Below are positions 45,573 through 55,800 of a stretch of DNA of 64,000 nucleotides, in pieces (the stretch's first letter is position 1; every line of letters begins with the position of its first letter). Origin of the DNA: Halolactibacillus miurensis (GTDB lineage: Bacteria; Bacillota; Bacilli; Bacillales; Amphibacillaceae); assembly GCF_900116255.1 (NCBI RefSeq), contig NZ_FPAI01000001.1, forward strand, positions 62,001-126,000, written 5' to 3'. The notes beneath the pieces were generated by a model that saw only the letters and a list, made by a program, of their open reading frames with translations, did not search any database and had not been told where the DNA came from. Both the position numbers and the translations under genes were made by a program.

Positions 45573-46829
45573 ATGACTATTAATGAACAGTACGAGAAAA
45601 TAAAAACACTCGCAGACCAGATTTATGCAAATCCAGAATTGGGTTATAAAGAAACAAAGACAAAACAGACGATTGTTGAGTATTTAAAAAATGTTCATCC
45701 GGAAATTCAGATCGAAGAATTCAGTACAACAGGCTTTAAAACAACGCTAGGTGAGAAGAAGCCAGTACATATCGCTTTTATTGCTGAATTAGACGCGGTA
45801 TATGCTCCGTCACATTTTAAAGCAGATCCTACGAACGGGGCGGCACATAATTGTGGGCATTATACACAAGTGGCGATTGCGCTAGCCTTATACGAACAGC
45901 TATATGCAACGAAAGCTTACGAAGCGTTTGATTTTCAACTGTCCTTTATTTTTGTTCCAGCGGAAGAATATCTTGATTTACCTTACCGGGAACAATTAGT
46001 AAAAGAAGGGATCATCACACATTATGGTGGTAAACCAGAAGCGATGAAGTTAGGTGTGTTTGATGATATTGATCTTGGTATCTGTGTTCATGCGATTGGT
46101 GGAGAGTTCGATGAACGTACGATTGAAATTAACTGTGATTTAGCTGGGTTCCTTTATAAGAAATATCATTTTAAAGGTAAAGCCTCACACGCTGGCTTTG
46201 ATCCGTTTTCTTCTGTTAATGCTTACAGCATGTCAACACTCTTTAATACAGCCATTGGCTTATCAAGACAACAGTTAGATGAGAAACAAATGGTGCGAAT
46301 AAATCCGATTGTGATGCAGTCAGATATGTCGACCAATGTCATTCCTAATCATATTACCGTTGGAACAGATTTACGTACGCAATCTGTTGACTACATGCAG
46401 GAGGTCGCCATTCGCTTAGACCAAGCGGCTACCGGTTCAGCACAAGCTTTAATGGGAGAAGTCGATGTTGAAACACAAATGGGTTATTTACCGTTCCAAC
46501 AAAGTCGCTACCTCTCAACTTTTGTCGCCTCAGCATTCAACAAAGATGAGCGCATCAAGTCGATGCTTAATAACCAAGCCATTAGCGCAGCGGGTGATAT
46601 CGGGGATTTATCTTATATGATGCCATGTATTCAAATAGGTTACAGTGGGTTCACGGGTACGATTCACGGTGATGATTTTATTGATGTTGACCCAGAATTT
46701 ATTTATACTGTTTTTCCTTCATTTCTACAAAGTGTTCTTAAAGAAATGGTCGGTCAAATAGATCAAGATAAATTGTATAAAAAAAGTTATCAAGACTATT
46801 TAAAGGTGTTAGACACACTCGCAAAATAG
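45573..46829 (+). CDS. M20-family metallopeptidase/amidohydrolase
   Basis: A 418-residue zinc hydrolase of the M20 (AbgB/HipO-like) group. Metal and catalytic positions can be seen: AELDAVYAP near residue 71, NGAAHNCGHYTQ near 90, and FVPAEEYLDLP near 132 with the catalytic Glu. A dimerisation domain begins with KGKASHAGFDPFSSVNAYS near 205, and the last metal ligand is in TGTIHGDDF near 366. These enzymes cleave amides such as N-acyl amino acids or aminobenzoyl-glutamate. Its two membrane-protein neighbours suggest it acts on an imported amide. The substrate is unknown. Confidence 0.88.
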   Translation: MTINEQYEKIKTLADQIYANPELGYKETKTKQTIVEYLKNVHPEIQIEEFSTTGFKTTLGEKKPVHIAFIAELDAVYAPSHFKADPTNGAAHNCGHYTQVAIALALYEQLYATKAYEAFDFQLSFIFVPAEEYLDLPYREQLVKEGIITHYGGKPEAMKLGVFDDIDLGICVHAIGGEFDERTIEINCDLAGFLYKKYHFKGKASHAGFDPFSSVNAYSMSTLFNTAIGLSRQQLDEKQMVRINPIVMQSDMSTNVIPNHITVGTDLRTQSVDYMQEVAIRLDQAATGSAQALMGEVDVETQMGYLPFQQSRYLSTFVASAFNKDERIKSMLNNQAISAAGDIGDLSYMMPCIQIGYSGFTGTIHGDDFIDVDPEFIYTVFPSFLQSVLKEMVGQIDQDKLYKKSYQDYLKVLDTLAK

Positions 46830-46865
46830 AAAAAATATGAGAGAGATTTAAGGGGGAGAATGAGT

Positions 46866-47657
46866 ATGAAGCGTGATTTTGGCTTTTTAATTATCTTTGC
46901 GGTAGTCATTATTTTTGCAGCGGAGTGGATTGGTTTTCAAAGTATCACCATTGGCTCCATTACCATTACGTTGTTGCCACTTGTCTTTGCAATTTTATTA
47001 ACAATGGTATTAGGGATGAGTGTTTTTAGAAAGGGTATCATGAAGAAAGTATACAGTAAAGCAAACATTGGGTTTGCGAGTCAATATTTGATCTTCATTA
47101 TGCTGCCACTTATGGCAAGATACGGTGCTGACGTTGCCCCGCGAATAAAAGACATTCTTCAAGTCGGTTGGGTGTTTATTATTCAAGATTTAGGTAACTT
47201 AGGAACGGTCCTTATTGGACTACCGATTGCTGTTTTGCTTGGTTTACGCCGAGAAGCGATCGGGGCGACACTCGGTATTGGTCGTGAAGGTGAACTTGCC
47301 TATATTTCTGAAAAATACACCCTTGAATCAAAAGAAGGGCGAGGCGTGCTGTCACTCTATATTATTGGTACACTGTTTGGTGCCCTCTTCTTTAGCGTGT
47401 TTGCACCCATCTTACTCGATTTAGGCTTTCGTCCAGAAGCGCTAGCAATGGCATCAGGTGTTGGTTCAAGTAGTATGATGACAGGGGCATCTTCAACACT
47501 AGTTGCTCGTTTACCTGAGATGGAAGAAACGATTCTATCTTATGCTGCGGCTAGTCAGCTTTTAACGAGTTTCTTAGGTACCTTTACGATGATCTTTTTA
47601 GCTGTACCATTACAGAAGTTCATGTATAAATTATTAGTGCGAGGTGATGAAGCATGA
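46866..47657 (+). CDS. DUF3100-like membrane protein
   Basis: A protein of about 263 residues with seven to eight predicted spans (GFLIIFAVVIIFAAEWIGF, ITITLLPLVFAILLTMVLGM, QYLIFIMLPLMARYG and others). GLRREAIGATLGIGREGELA lies near residue 120, and SGVGSSSMMTGASSTLVA near 198. It resembles DUF3100 proteins, which are uncharacterised and often stand next to M20 hydrolases. With the next gene it probably forms a transporter for the amide substrate. ATG 46866 is 9 bases after AGGGGG; ATG 46860 is an alternative. Confidence 0.7.
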   Translation: MKRDFGFLIIFAVVIIFAAEWIGFQSITIGSITITLLPLVFAILLTMVLGMSVFRKGIMKKVYSKANIGFASQYLIFIMLPLMARYGADVAPRIKDILQVGWVFIIQDLGNLGTVLIGLPIAVLLGLRREAIGATLGIGREGELAYISEKYTLESKEGRGVLSLYIIGTLFGALFFSVFAPILLDLGFRPEALAMASGVGSSSMMTGASSTLVARLPEMEETILSYAAASQLLTSFLGTFTMIFLAVPLQKFMYKLLVRGDEA

Positions 47658-48145
47658 CAAAAACAACAGGACTGAATCAATATGTTAAATATGGTCTTAT
47701 TCTACTTTTAAGTATTTCGCTCATTCTTTTAACGCAAGGGATTAAGCTACTTAAGTATGGTGGAGGCGCACCAATTGACGGCATGGCGATCATGGGTCTA
47801 TTAACGTTATGGCTATTTTCGATGATTGGTATTATGATTACTGATGTGATTAAAAAAGCGGATATCCCTGTGTTGCGTAGTTTTCCTATCTTAGGCTGGG
47901 TGTCGATTACGTCACTTGTGATGTGCTTAATCTTTGACTTTTTTGTCACAGCCATTCAAGCGGTTGACTTTTTATCTATTACGACACCGATTCTTACTTT
48001 TGCGGGTATTTCTGTTGCGGACCGGTTAGTTGACTTAAGAAAAACGTCATGGAAGGTTGCGATTGTCGCGGTCTTTGTCTTTATGGGAACGTACTTAGCG
48101 AGTGCATTACTGGCTCAATTTGGTTTGATGATTTCAGGTAATTAA
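47654..48145 (+). CDS. Small membrane protein paired with the DUF3100-like protein
   Basis: A 163-residue protein with five predicted spans (YGLILLLSISLILLTQGI, MAIMGLLTLWLFSMIGIMI, GWVSITSLVMCLIFDFFV, ITTPILTFAGISVA, AIVAVFVFMGTYLASALL). It overlaps the previous gene by four bases (ATGA), so the two are coupled and likely form one complex. I do not recognise the family with certainty. Confidence 0.65.
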   Translation: MTKTTGLNQYVKYGLILLLSISLILLTQGIKLLKYGGGAPIDGMAIMGLLTLWLFSMIGIMITDVIKKADIPVLRSFPILGWVSITSLVMCLIFDFFVTAIQAVDFLSITTPILTFAGISVADRLVDLRKTSWKVAIVAVFVFMGTYLASALLAQFGLMISGN

Positions 48146-48208
48146 TTTTACTAATTACTGATTATCGTTAAATAGGATGCCTGACTAACAAGCATTAAAT
48201 AAAAGATT

Positions 48209-48245
48209 AGAAGGTTCTTTGTGATATCAAAGGACCTTCTAGTCT
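48209..48245 (+). terminator. Terminator of the M20/DUF3100 operon
   Basis: AGAAGGTTCTTT (48209-48220) and AAAGGACCTTCT (48229-48240) pair along 12 bp with one G:U. AGTCTTTTT follows. Confidence 0.88.
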
Positions 48246-48343
48246 TTTTAAATAGTTCCTATGAAGTTATTGAGCTAATAGAGCTTCTTTATCATGTTTC
48301 GATACGATTTAAAGATAAACATTTAAAAACGAGAGATTTTCTA

Positions 48344-48372
48344 TTGAGAATAATTCTCATTTGTAGTATGTT
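48344..48372 (+). promoter_or_regulatory. Fur-type box overlapping a promoter
   Basis: TGAGAATAATTCTCA (48345-48359) is a perfect 7-1-7 inverted repeat like the Fur/PerR box consensus TGATAATNATTATCA. The -35 TTGAGA (48344-48349) is part of it, and TATGTT (48367-48372) follows after 17 bases as -10. Binding of Fur with iron would block this promoter. A PerR box is the main alternative. Confidence 0.8.
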
Positions 48373-48412
48373 AAATAGTAACAACACGTAAACAGATGAA
48401 GGAGAATGAGGC

Positions 48413-49111
48413 ATGCAAATCTATTGGACTAAGATAAATAAAATTAAAGAAGAGGCATCTGAAGTAAATACGTATTTACTAGATTGCCCGAAAGACTTTG
48501 AATGGGAAGAAGGCGCTCATACACATTTAGCTATGAAGGGCTTTAACGCAGGAGATAAGCCTAATCGAAGTCTTGTTCGTCATATGTCTATTTCGACGTT
48601 ACCATATGAAGGTTCTATCGGTATTACAACACGTATCAAAGAACAATGCTCTGAATATAAATCGATTTTAGGACATCTGAAAGTTGGAGATGAGGTGGCC
48701 TTATTTAAGACAGGTTCTAACGTTACGCTTAAAAGAGAAAATAAACCGATTTATTTACTGTCATCTGGTGTAGGTCTTGCTACTTTCAGACCGCTTGTAC
48801 TTGACTATCTGAAGTGTACTGATAATATTACTCATCTTCACTCGCTTAATATTGAGTCATCAAAACAATATTTATTTACGGATGTGTTTAAAACGGCAGT
48901 GGATAAACAATTTAAGGCGCAGTTTGTTGGTCGTCGTCAAGACTACTACGAAGAAGTGAATAATCTTACAGAAAATAAAGAGGGTCTCTTTTATATTGTC
49001 GGTAGCGATGACTTTCTTAAACAAAACATTGATATTTTGCTTGAAGAAGGTATCAGTACCGATCAGATCGTGCTCGATAAACATCCGCAGCAACTGTCTG
49101 CATTTATTTAA
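48413..49111 (+). CDS. FNR-like flavoprotein, probable iron-regulated reductase
   Basis: A 232-residue ferredoxin-NADP-reductase-fold protein without a 2Fe-2S domain. The FAD-binding motif is RHMSISTLP near residue 58 (the RxxS/T pattern) followed by GSIGITTRIK. The NAD(P)-binding part has PIYLLSSGVGLATFRPLVLD near 120 and FYIVGSDDFLKQN near 195. Under a Fur-type promoter it would be made in low iron and may reduce ferric siderophores, haem or flavins (inference). It is a single-gene unit with GAAGGAGAA before the ATG. Confidence 0.82.
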   Translation: MQIYWTKINKIKEEASEVNTYLLDCPKDFEWEEGAHTHLAMKGFNAGDKPNRSLVRHMSISTLPYEGSIGITTRIKEQCSEYKSILGHLKVGDEVALFKTGSNVTLKRENKPIYLLSSGVGLATFRPLVLDYLKCTDNITHLHSLNIESSKQYLFTDVFKTAVDKQFKAQFVGRRQDYYEEVNNLTENKEGLFYIVGSDDFLKQNIDILLEEGISTDQIVLDKHPQQLSAFI

Positions 49112-49129
49112 ATGAATAGTGATAAAGTA

Positions 49130-49168
49130 AAGCCTGCCTGCTGATTTTTCAATGAAGCAGGTAGACTT
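49130..49168 (+). terminator. Hairpin after the FNR-like gene
   Basis: AAGCCTGCCTGCT and AGCAGGTAGACTT pair over 13 positions with one mismatch and one G:U. The T tail is weak (ATTTAG). Confidence 0.6.
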
Positions 49169-49519
49169 ATTTAGATAAAAATTCAAATGCTGATACAGGA
49201 ATATATAATTTCGCGCAATAAATATATGTCAATAACCCGTGCCTTGAGTCAACGATTGCTGGCTAATGATGTCTATGTACAATTAGTTTCTAGTGCTTAT
49301 TTTGAATTATCACTTTATGTTATGATAAAGTCATCCAACATATTAAGATATTGATATACTAGAAAAAAACGTGAAGGGCATTCAAATTTTATCTATTGAT
49401 GGAACACAGAAAAAGACAATATTTAATAGAATAGCTATTGGGCCGCCTATCAGGTCTTCAGTAGAGTCTTGAAGAGTTCTCTTCAATGAAAATTCACAAA
49501 GGTATAGAATGGTGCTTAT
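49169..49519. other. Gap before the 7TM kinase, nothing recognised
   Basis: About 350 bases, AT-rich with no open frame of note. The kinase start codon has no obvious ribosome binding site, so its leader may reach further back than annotated. Confidence 0.4.
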
Positions 49520-51496
49520 TTGATTTTTGGCTTGTTAAAACTATTAGAAAAGAGTCGTTGCATATTGGAGCGAAAAAAATATATTTATGTCTGTGTGTTT
49601 ATTGTTATCTTAATTTCATTAGGATTTATCTACTATAGCGTATTACATCAACCGAATATAGTGAATGAAGGTCAATTGTCACTAGAGGGGACAGATTTTC
49701 GAAATAGTGGGATGATTGAATTGAACGGTGAATGGGAGTTTTTCTGGGAAGAGATATTATTTCCAAAAGACTTTCCAAGTGATAAAACACCAGTTTTTAT
49801 GAATGTACCTGGGAGTTGGTATACAGATATTGAAGGGAATCATTATCAAAATAAAGGATTTGCAACATATCGTATGGTGATTGAAGATATACCAAATGAC
49901 ATGTTTTTTGGACTCAAAAAATCAAATATCCGGAATGCGAGTGCAATTTTTATTAATGGGAAGAAATATTTAGAAGATGGTCGAGTTTCGACTACGCTAT
50001 CTGAGAGTGTTCCCGGCAATAATCCTGAAATGATGTACTTTGAGCTGACGAGCGATACAGTTGAGATTATTATTCATGTGTCAAACCATGAATATATTGT
50101 AGGCGGCATATCAAAGCCACTGTTATTTGGTTTACAGCAACCGCTGTTAACTCACCAATATCAATCGATAACGTTTGAATTTGCGATAATCTTAGTTGTG
50201 TTTATCGTTGGCATTTTTTATACTATATTATTTTTTACAAGTAAGTATTATCGCATGATGGAACCAGCTACGTTAATGTTGGCTTTGAGCTGTTTATGTT
50301 TCGGAGTTATGGCGAGTATGTACAGCGAGCGCATCTTAACGATTATCTTTCCTGATCTTACACTAACCGCTACTTTTAGAATCGGACATTTACTGAATGC
50401 GCTGACTGTGATTTTTGTATTACATACTGTCTATCGTATCAATGATAAGTTTTTAAGTAAGCGCCTAACATGGTTCCTTACTTCGATGTTTAGTATTTTC
50501 ATTCTGTTTGTATTAATATTTCCACTTGAGATATATTTGAGCACGTTAACTTTTTATATGTGTTTTGCCGTAGCCCTCTTTTTATTGATTTGGTTAAGAC
50601 TTGTAGTACTGCTCTTTAAAAGTAGAGATAAGAATAATGATTTAACTGAACACAGCTTATTAAGTGTTGCAATCTTTAGTGTTTTTCTGTTTTGGGTGGA
50701 TGTTCTTTTATATAGCACGGGGATTACTTCTAATATGTCTATTGCGTTTTTTAATATGGCGGTTTTCAGTATCTCACTTGCAGCTTTACTCATTTATCGC
50801 TATACCTTGTATTATAAAAAAAGCGAAGAACTTTCGAATGAATTGCTTGAAACATTAGAAGTTGTGACCGAGAAAACTAATTTAGTCAAAGAGAATGAAA
50901 TAGCTTTTTTACAAGCACAAATTAAACCGCACTTCCTTTTTAATGCGTTAAATGTTATCTCATCAATTATTCTTACGAACCAAGACAAAGCTTATGAATT
51001 GGTGTTATCATTAAGTGATTATTTACGCGCTAAATTTGATTTCTATAACAAAGAAAAGTGGATTAGTATCCATGAAGAAATAGAATTAATAGAGTCTTAC
51101 GTTATAATCGAAAAAGCGAGGTTTGAAGAGCGTCTGTCTATGTTTATTAACATACCTGAGCAAGTTGACTTTATGGTTCCACCATTATTAATACAACCCC
51201 TTGTAGAAAATGCGATACGTCACGGTGTTAATAAGAAAAAAGCAGGGGGTGTGGTCTCATTATCAATTAACTGCACAGGTGAGGGACATATACTTAAAGT
51301 GAAAGATAATGGTGTAGGCATGTCAAAAGAAACAGTAGCGCTCATTTTATCCAGTAATCAAACAGCCAGTAATGGAATTGGGCTAATGAATGTTCAAATG
51401 CGTATGCAACAACTATTTGGATATGGTATGGAGATTCAGAGTGAAGTAGGTAAAGGAACGACTATTATCATTCATATACCGAACCAGAAAGGGTGA
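49520..51496 (+). CDS. 7TM-DISM sensor histidine kinase
   Basis: A 658-residue membrane kinase. It has an N-terminal membrane segment (about residues 20-40), then an extracellular jelly-roll domain (about 55-205) with MIELNGEWEFFWEEILFP and FMNVPGSWYTDI, the 7TMR-DISMED2-like carbohydrate-binding fold. Seven membrane spans follow at about 215-430. The His_kinase domain has QAQIKPHFLFNALNVISS (phospho-His near 470), and the ATPase has LIQPLVENAIRHGV and KDNGVGMSKE. The TTG start at 49520 has no clear ribosome binding site and is uncertain. It is followed after 4 bases by its response regulator and then by a lectin-type adhesin. Confidence 0.88.
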   Translation: MIFGLLKLLEKSRCILERKKYIYVCVFIVILISLGFIYYSVLHQPNIVNEGQLSLEGTDFRNSGMIELNGEWEFFWEEILFPKDFPSDKTPVFMNVPGSWYTDIEGNHYQNKGFATYRMVIEDIPNDMFFGLKKSNIRNASAIFINGKKYLEDGRVSTTLSESVPGNNPEMMYFELTSDTVEIIIHVSNHEYIVGGISKPLLFGLQQPLLTHQYQSITFEFAIILVVFIVGIFYTILFFTSKYYRMMEPATLMLALSCLCFGVMASMYSERILTIIFPDLTLTATFRIGHLLNALTVIFVLHTVYRINDKFLSKRLTWFLTSMFSIFILFVLIFPLEIYLSTLTFYMCFAVALFLLIWLRLVVLLFKSRDKNNDLTEHSLLSVAIFSVFLFWVDVLLYSTGITSNMSIAFFNMAVFSISLAALLIYRYTLYYKKSEELSNELLETLEVVTEKTNLVKENEIAFLQAQIKPHFLFNALNVISSIILTNQDKAYELVLSLSDYLRAKFDFYNKEKWISIHEEIELIESYVIIEKARFEERLSMFINIPEQVDFMVPPLLIQPLVENAIRHGVNKKKAGGVVSLSINCTGEGHILKVKDNGVGMSKETVALILSSNQTASNGIGLMNVQMRMQQLFGYGMEIQSEVGKGTTIIIHIPNQKG

Positions 51497-51500
51497 TACA

Positions 51501-52652
51501 ATGAAGTTATTACTATTAGATGACGAACGTATGGCTATAGAACATATGAAATATTTATTAAATAAAAGTGAAGTAATTAAGTCTGTTTCTATGACCTCAT
51601 TTTTATCACCGACTGATGCGTTGAAGTGGATGGAGGACAACATAGTAGACGTAATCTTTATTGATATTGAAATGCCTGAGATGGATGGTTTAGTTGTTGC
51701 GAATAAAATGAAGGATATTCAGCCGAATCTTGAAATAGTATTTGTGACCGCTTTTCAAGAGTATGCAGTAGAAGCGTTTGAATTGCATGCGCTAGATTAT
51801 TTGTTGAAACCTGTACGTTTACAAAGAATGGATCAGACGTTATTACGAATAGAGAGGCGTTTGCAAGAAAAAGTTAATGAACAAATAACCCTATCTTCAA
51901 CACAATCTATACATTTGTTGGGAAAAGTATCGATTGAATCGAGCGGTCAGCCGATTGATTTTAAATGGCGAAAAGGCAGAGTGAAAGAGTTATTTTTATT
52001 ATTACTCCACTCCCGTCATAGAGCGATGTCTAAATTTGATATCATTGATTATATTTGGTCGGATTTATCAGATAAAAAAGCTTCAACACAACTCCATATG
52101 ACCATCTATCGTCTGCGACAAATTATTAACACGTTCAATCTCGATTTGTCGATAGAATTTCAAGATGAGGCTTATCAAATGCTGTTGGGAAAAACAGCCA
52201 CTGTAGATGTTGATCGATGGCTTGATCACATTAATCACTACCCAACGATTCACTCTGATAATCTAGATCATGCTATTGACGCGCTATCTTTAGTTAAGGG
52301 TGATTATATGCAGAACTTGGAGTATAGTTGGGCTCAGAATGAACAAGTCTATTTAAAAAACAGCTATCTTAAGAGGCTCATCGATATTGCGAGTTTTTTG
52401 ATTGAAAACAAAAAAGAAGAAGAAGCAATAAATTACTTTGAAAAAGTAATTTTTGAAGATCCTTACAACGATGTCGCAAAAGAGCGCCTACTTCGATTGT
52501 ATGAGAAAAATAAACAGGGTCAAGAATTAAAACGATTTACTAAATACTTAGTAACGGTTTATACCCAGGATCAAGAACATGAACAAATCAAAGAGTTAAA
52601 TGATATGTATCAACGAATTTTAACAAATATGAAAGATAAGTATGCCGATTAA
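51501..52652 (+). CDS. Response regulator with SARP/BTAD output domain
   Basis: A 383-residue regulator. The receiver (residues 1-118) has DDER at the N terminus, phospho-Asp in VIFIDIEMPEMDGLVVAN near 54, and Lys in YLLKPVRL. A winged-helix DNA-binding domain follows (about 145-225; KFDIIDYIWSDLSDKKAS then STQLHMTIYRLRQIINTF). A bacterial transcriptional activation (BTAD) helical repeat domain fills the rest, as in SARP-family activators. An 11-bp-spaced direct repeat in front of the next gene fits the SARP binding pattern. The terminator overlaps the end of the gene. Confidence 0.9.
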   Translation: MKLLLLDDERMAIEHMKYLLNKSEVIKSVSMTSFLSPTDALKWMEDNIVDVIFIDIEMPEMDGLVVANKMKDIQPNLEIVFVTAFQEYAVEAFELHALDYLLKPVRLQRMDQTLLRIERRLQEKVNEQITLSSTQSIHLLGKVSIESSGQPIDFKWRKGRVKELFLLLLHSRHRAMSKFDIIDYIWSDLSDKKASTQLHMTIYRLRQIINTFNLDLSIEFQDEAYQMLLGKTATVDVDRWLDHINHYPTIHSDNLDHAIDALSLVKGDYMQNLEYSWAQNEQVYLKNSYLKRLIDIASFLIENKKEEEAINYFEKVIFEDPYNDVAKERLLRLYEKNKQGQELKRFTKYLVTVYTQDQEHEQIKELNDMYQRILTNMKDKYAD

Positions 52653-52674
52653 TTATCGAGCATGCTTTTTTTTA
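52638..52674 (+). terminator. Terminator overlapping the response-regulator stop codon
   Basis: AAGTATGCCGAT and ATCGAGCATGCTT pair as a long stem (one G:U, one bulge), followed by eight T. The TAA stop at 52650-52652 lies in the loop. Confidence 0.85.
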
Positions 52675-52702
52675 TAAGATCGATACTTCCTATACCTTTC
52701 GT

Positions 52703-52738
52703 TATGTTAAGTCTATGTTAAGTGTTAAGAGCTATAAT
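52703..52738 (+). promoter_or_regulatory. SARP-type operator and -10 box of the adhesin gene
   Basis: TATGTTAAGT occurs at 52703-52712 and again at 52714-52723, an exact 10-bp repeat with an 11-bp period. A third TTAAG lies at 52725. The -10 TATAAT is at 52733-52738, 9 bases after the second repeat. Known SARP activators bind direct heptamers at 11-bp spacing about 8 bases before the -10, so this is a strong candidate site for the neighbouring regulator. Confidence 0.75.
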
Positions 52739-52803
52739 AGTGGGTGAATATTTCCGAAAAAATAGTAACATAGGTGTATTTTATAACAAAACGGAGGGAT
52801 TTT

Positions 52804-55800
52804 ATGAAGAAGAAACAAAGACAACAATGGGAAAAATGGATTAGCTTATGGATGGTAGTAGCGCTCTTATTATCGATCGTACCAATGCCAGCTAATCAAG
52901 TGGAAGCAGCATCGACAGAGCCCATTACAATCGCTCAAGGCGATAATACAATAGGAGTAACTAACACATTTGATGCACAGTATTGGAATATTGGGTATGA
53001 TGCTACTTTAGCATCGAATCGCATTCAATTAACACCTGCTGAAGGGGGTAAAAAAGGATTTGCTTATTTTAAGGATAGTATTCGTTTAAGTAACGATCTA
53101 TCTTTTAACGCAAAGTATACAGTAAATATCTCTGATTCTGATTATGCCGGCGCCGATGGCATTGCTTTTGTGATACAGAGTAATAGTAATACGGCCGGGG
53201 CTGAAGGAGAAGGGATTGGCTATAGCGGGATTACGCCAAGTGTGGTAGTAGAAATTGATACGTATAAAAATACGGCGGATGCCAACGGTAGTCAGATTGC
53301 GATTATGAAAAATGGGGACTATCAAACGCATTTAGCCGCTAAAAATCTTCCTACTATTGATCAAGATACTAACTTTTATTCGGTGTGGGTAGATTATTCT
53401 GGTGATAATATGAAAGTTTATTTTGCAAAAGATAATGAAGGAAAGACACCTAAGCCATCAGTAGCGGATCTTGATTATAATATTAGTCTGCAAGAAATCT
53501 TTGGTGATACACAAGACGTGTTTGTTGGTTTTTCATCAGCAACAGGCGGCTCTTACTCTAAACATGAGTTATTAAGTGTATTCTTTGATAGTGTATACAC
53601 GTCAACAGGTATTACAGAAAATGGACAATATACACAAGCTCCTAAACCAGATGCACCTGCAAATATAAATGTAGAAAAAGCGGAAGGTCAACCTATTACG
53701 GTTACACCTGAGGCAGGGAAGAACTATGTCTTTTACGAAAATTCAACAGATGTTAAGCCAATTAGTTCGGGAACAGACTTTATTATTGATGCGAGTATGA
53801 ATGAAGATGGTAAAGTCTATAACTATACGTTGATTGAAAATGGTGTGCAAAGTGAACGTGCCCAGATTACTGTAGATGTTATACCAGAGCAATTATCAAT
53901 CAAGTTAAATGAAAAAACAAATCAAGATCGTCAATTTTCATTTGAAGATTTAGCTGTTACAGGATCGGGTATTAAATCAATCTTAATCAGTTTTAATCAA
54001 TCGGTTACTTTAGGTGATAAAATTATCTTACCATCCTCATCTTCAGGTTTTACTGTATCAACTAGTTCCGCAAGCAATGACTACACAAAACGAATTAATC
54101 TATCTGATAGTGTGACGACAAGTGACGTACAGGACTATTTAAGAAATGTCAGTTACGAGTTAGGCAGTAGTGAACAATCGGTTCAAGTTGTTGTGACGTC
54201 AGAAGATATTCAATATGATACGTATTATAGTATTGATACAGAACATTATTATCAGTACGTGACGGAAAAGGTATCATGGACAGAAGCTTATCAACAAGCA
54301 AAAAATATGGAATATATGGGGCGTACAGGTTACTTGGCTACCATTATGAGTAAAGATGAAGATGTCTTTGTTAATTCTTTATCTGGTGGACAAGTTGGTT
54401 GGCTAGGTGGTGCGATACTAAAACCAACGTCTGAGAAGGTGAATGCGTCAGGCGGAACAGATGGCAAGCTTTTATATTATGATGGTTTTGATACAAACCA
54501 AACAACGGATGGCTGGTACTGGATGAACGGGCCAGAAATTGGGACGAAGTTTTATACGAGTACAGGTACAAGGGATACAAGTAATAATATTGTCTTTACG
54601 ATTGATGAATTAGATCAACAGTCACGACTATCTTACTTTAATTGGGGTGAAAGGTCCGTTGTATCATCTGATGATGATCGCGAACCGAATACGCAAATTG
54701 GACCAAGTGAAGAAAGTGTTTCGGGAACAAGTATTCCTGCAAATAAAAAAGAAGTCGTTCTTTCCACACTTAGTGATCCTAGTTTAAAACGTGTCAGTCG
54801 ACAAGAAACAGACTTTTGGTGGAATGACCGGCCAAATAATCCGACAGGTAGTGCAACTTGGGATGCTACAGGCTACTTTGTTGAATTTGGTGATTTGCTA
54901 GTTGGTCATAATGAAGGTACAGTTATCACAACTTTCGCAGATGATACAGCAGAATTAACTATATCAAAACCTGCCGCTCCAAGTCCGATTTCTATTACAA
55001 AAGATATCGATCAAGAATATATCGTAACACCAGCACTTGGAAGTGTGTATTATTTTTATGAGAATGAAACGGCTATGATGCCGATAGATACTGGTACATC
55101 ATTTACGGTTCCTGCAGAGATGAATACGCATGAGAAGCGCTATTATTATGCAGTTAGAGAAAATGGTGTGGAAAGTGACAGAGCATATATCGAAGTCTTG
55201 ATTGCAGATAATAGCAGCCATTACGCGAAAGTGAACAATGGAATAGGAAGTGGCGAATATCAAGCTGGAGAAATAGTGACGATTGAAGCAGCCACAGCTC
55301 CCGAGGGCAAACAGTTCAAAGGTTGGGAAGTAACGAGTGGAAATGTCACTCTGGCTGACGCAACAGAAGTAGAAACAAACTTTGTCATGCCGGGAGAAAC
55401 AGTAGAGATAACGGCAATATACCAAGCGATTCCGACGTATGAAGTGACAATCACAAATGGAACGGGAAGCGGCGAATATCAAGCCGGAGAAACAGTGACG
55501 ATTGAAGCAGCCACATCTCCCGAGGGCAAACAGTTCAAAGGTTGGGAAGTAACGAGTGGAGATGTCACTCTGGCTGACGCAACAGAAGTAGAAACAAACT
55601 TTGTCATGCCGGGAGAAACAGTAGAGATAACGGCAATATACGAAGCGATTCCGACGTATGAAGTGACAATCACAAGTGGAACGGGAAGCGGCGAATATCA
55701 AGCCGGAGAAACAGTGACGATTGAAGCAGCCACAGCTCCCGAGGGCAAACAGTTCAAAGGTTGGGAAGTAACGAGTGGAGATGTCACTCTAGCTGACGCA

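Noticed and set aside
55099-55701. 200-codon minus-strand frame across the adhesin repeats
   Set aside because: It only mirrors the 219-bp repeats of the real gene. Its own repeat structure is a by-product and there is no start signal.
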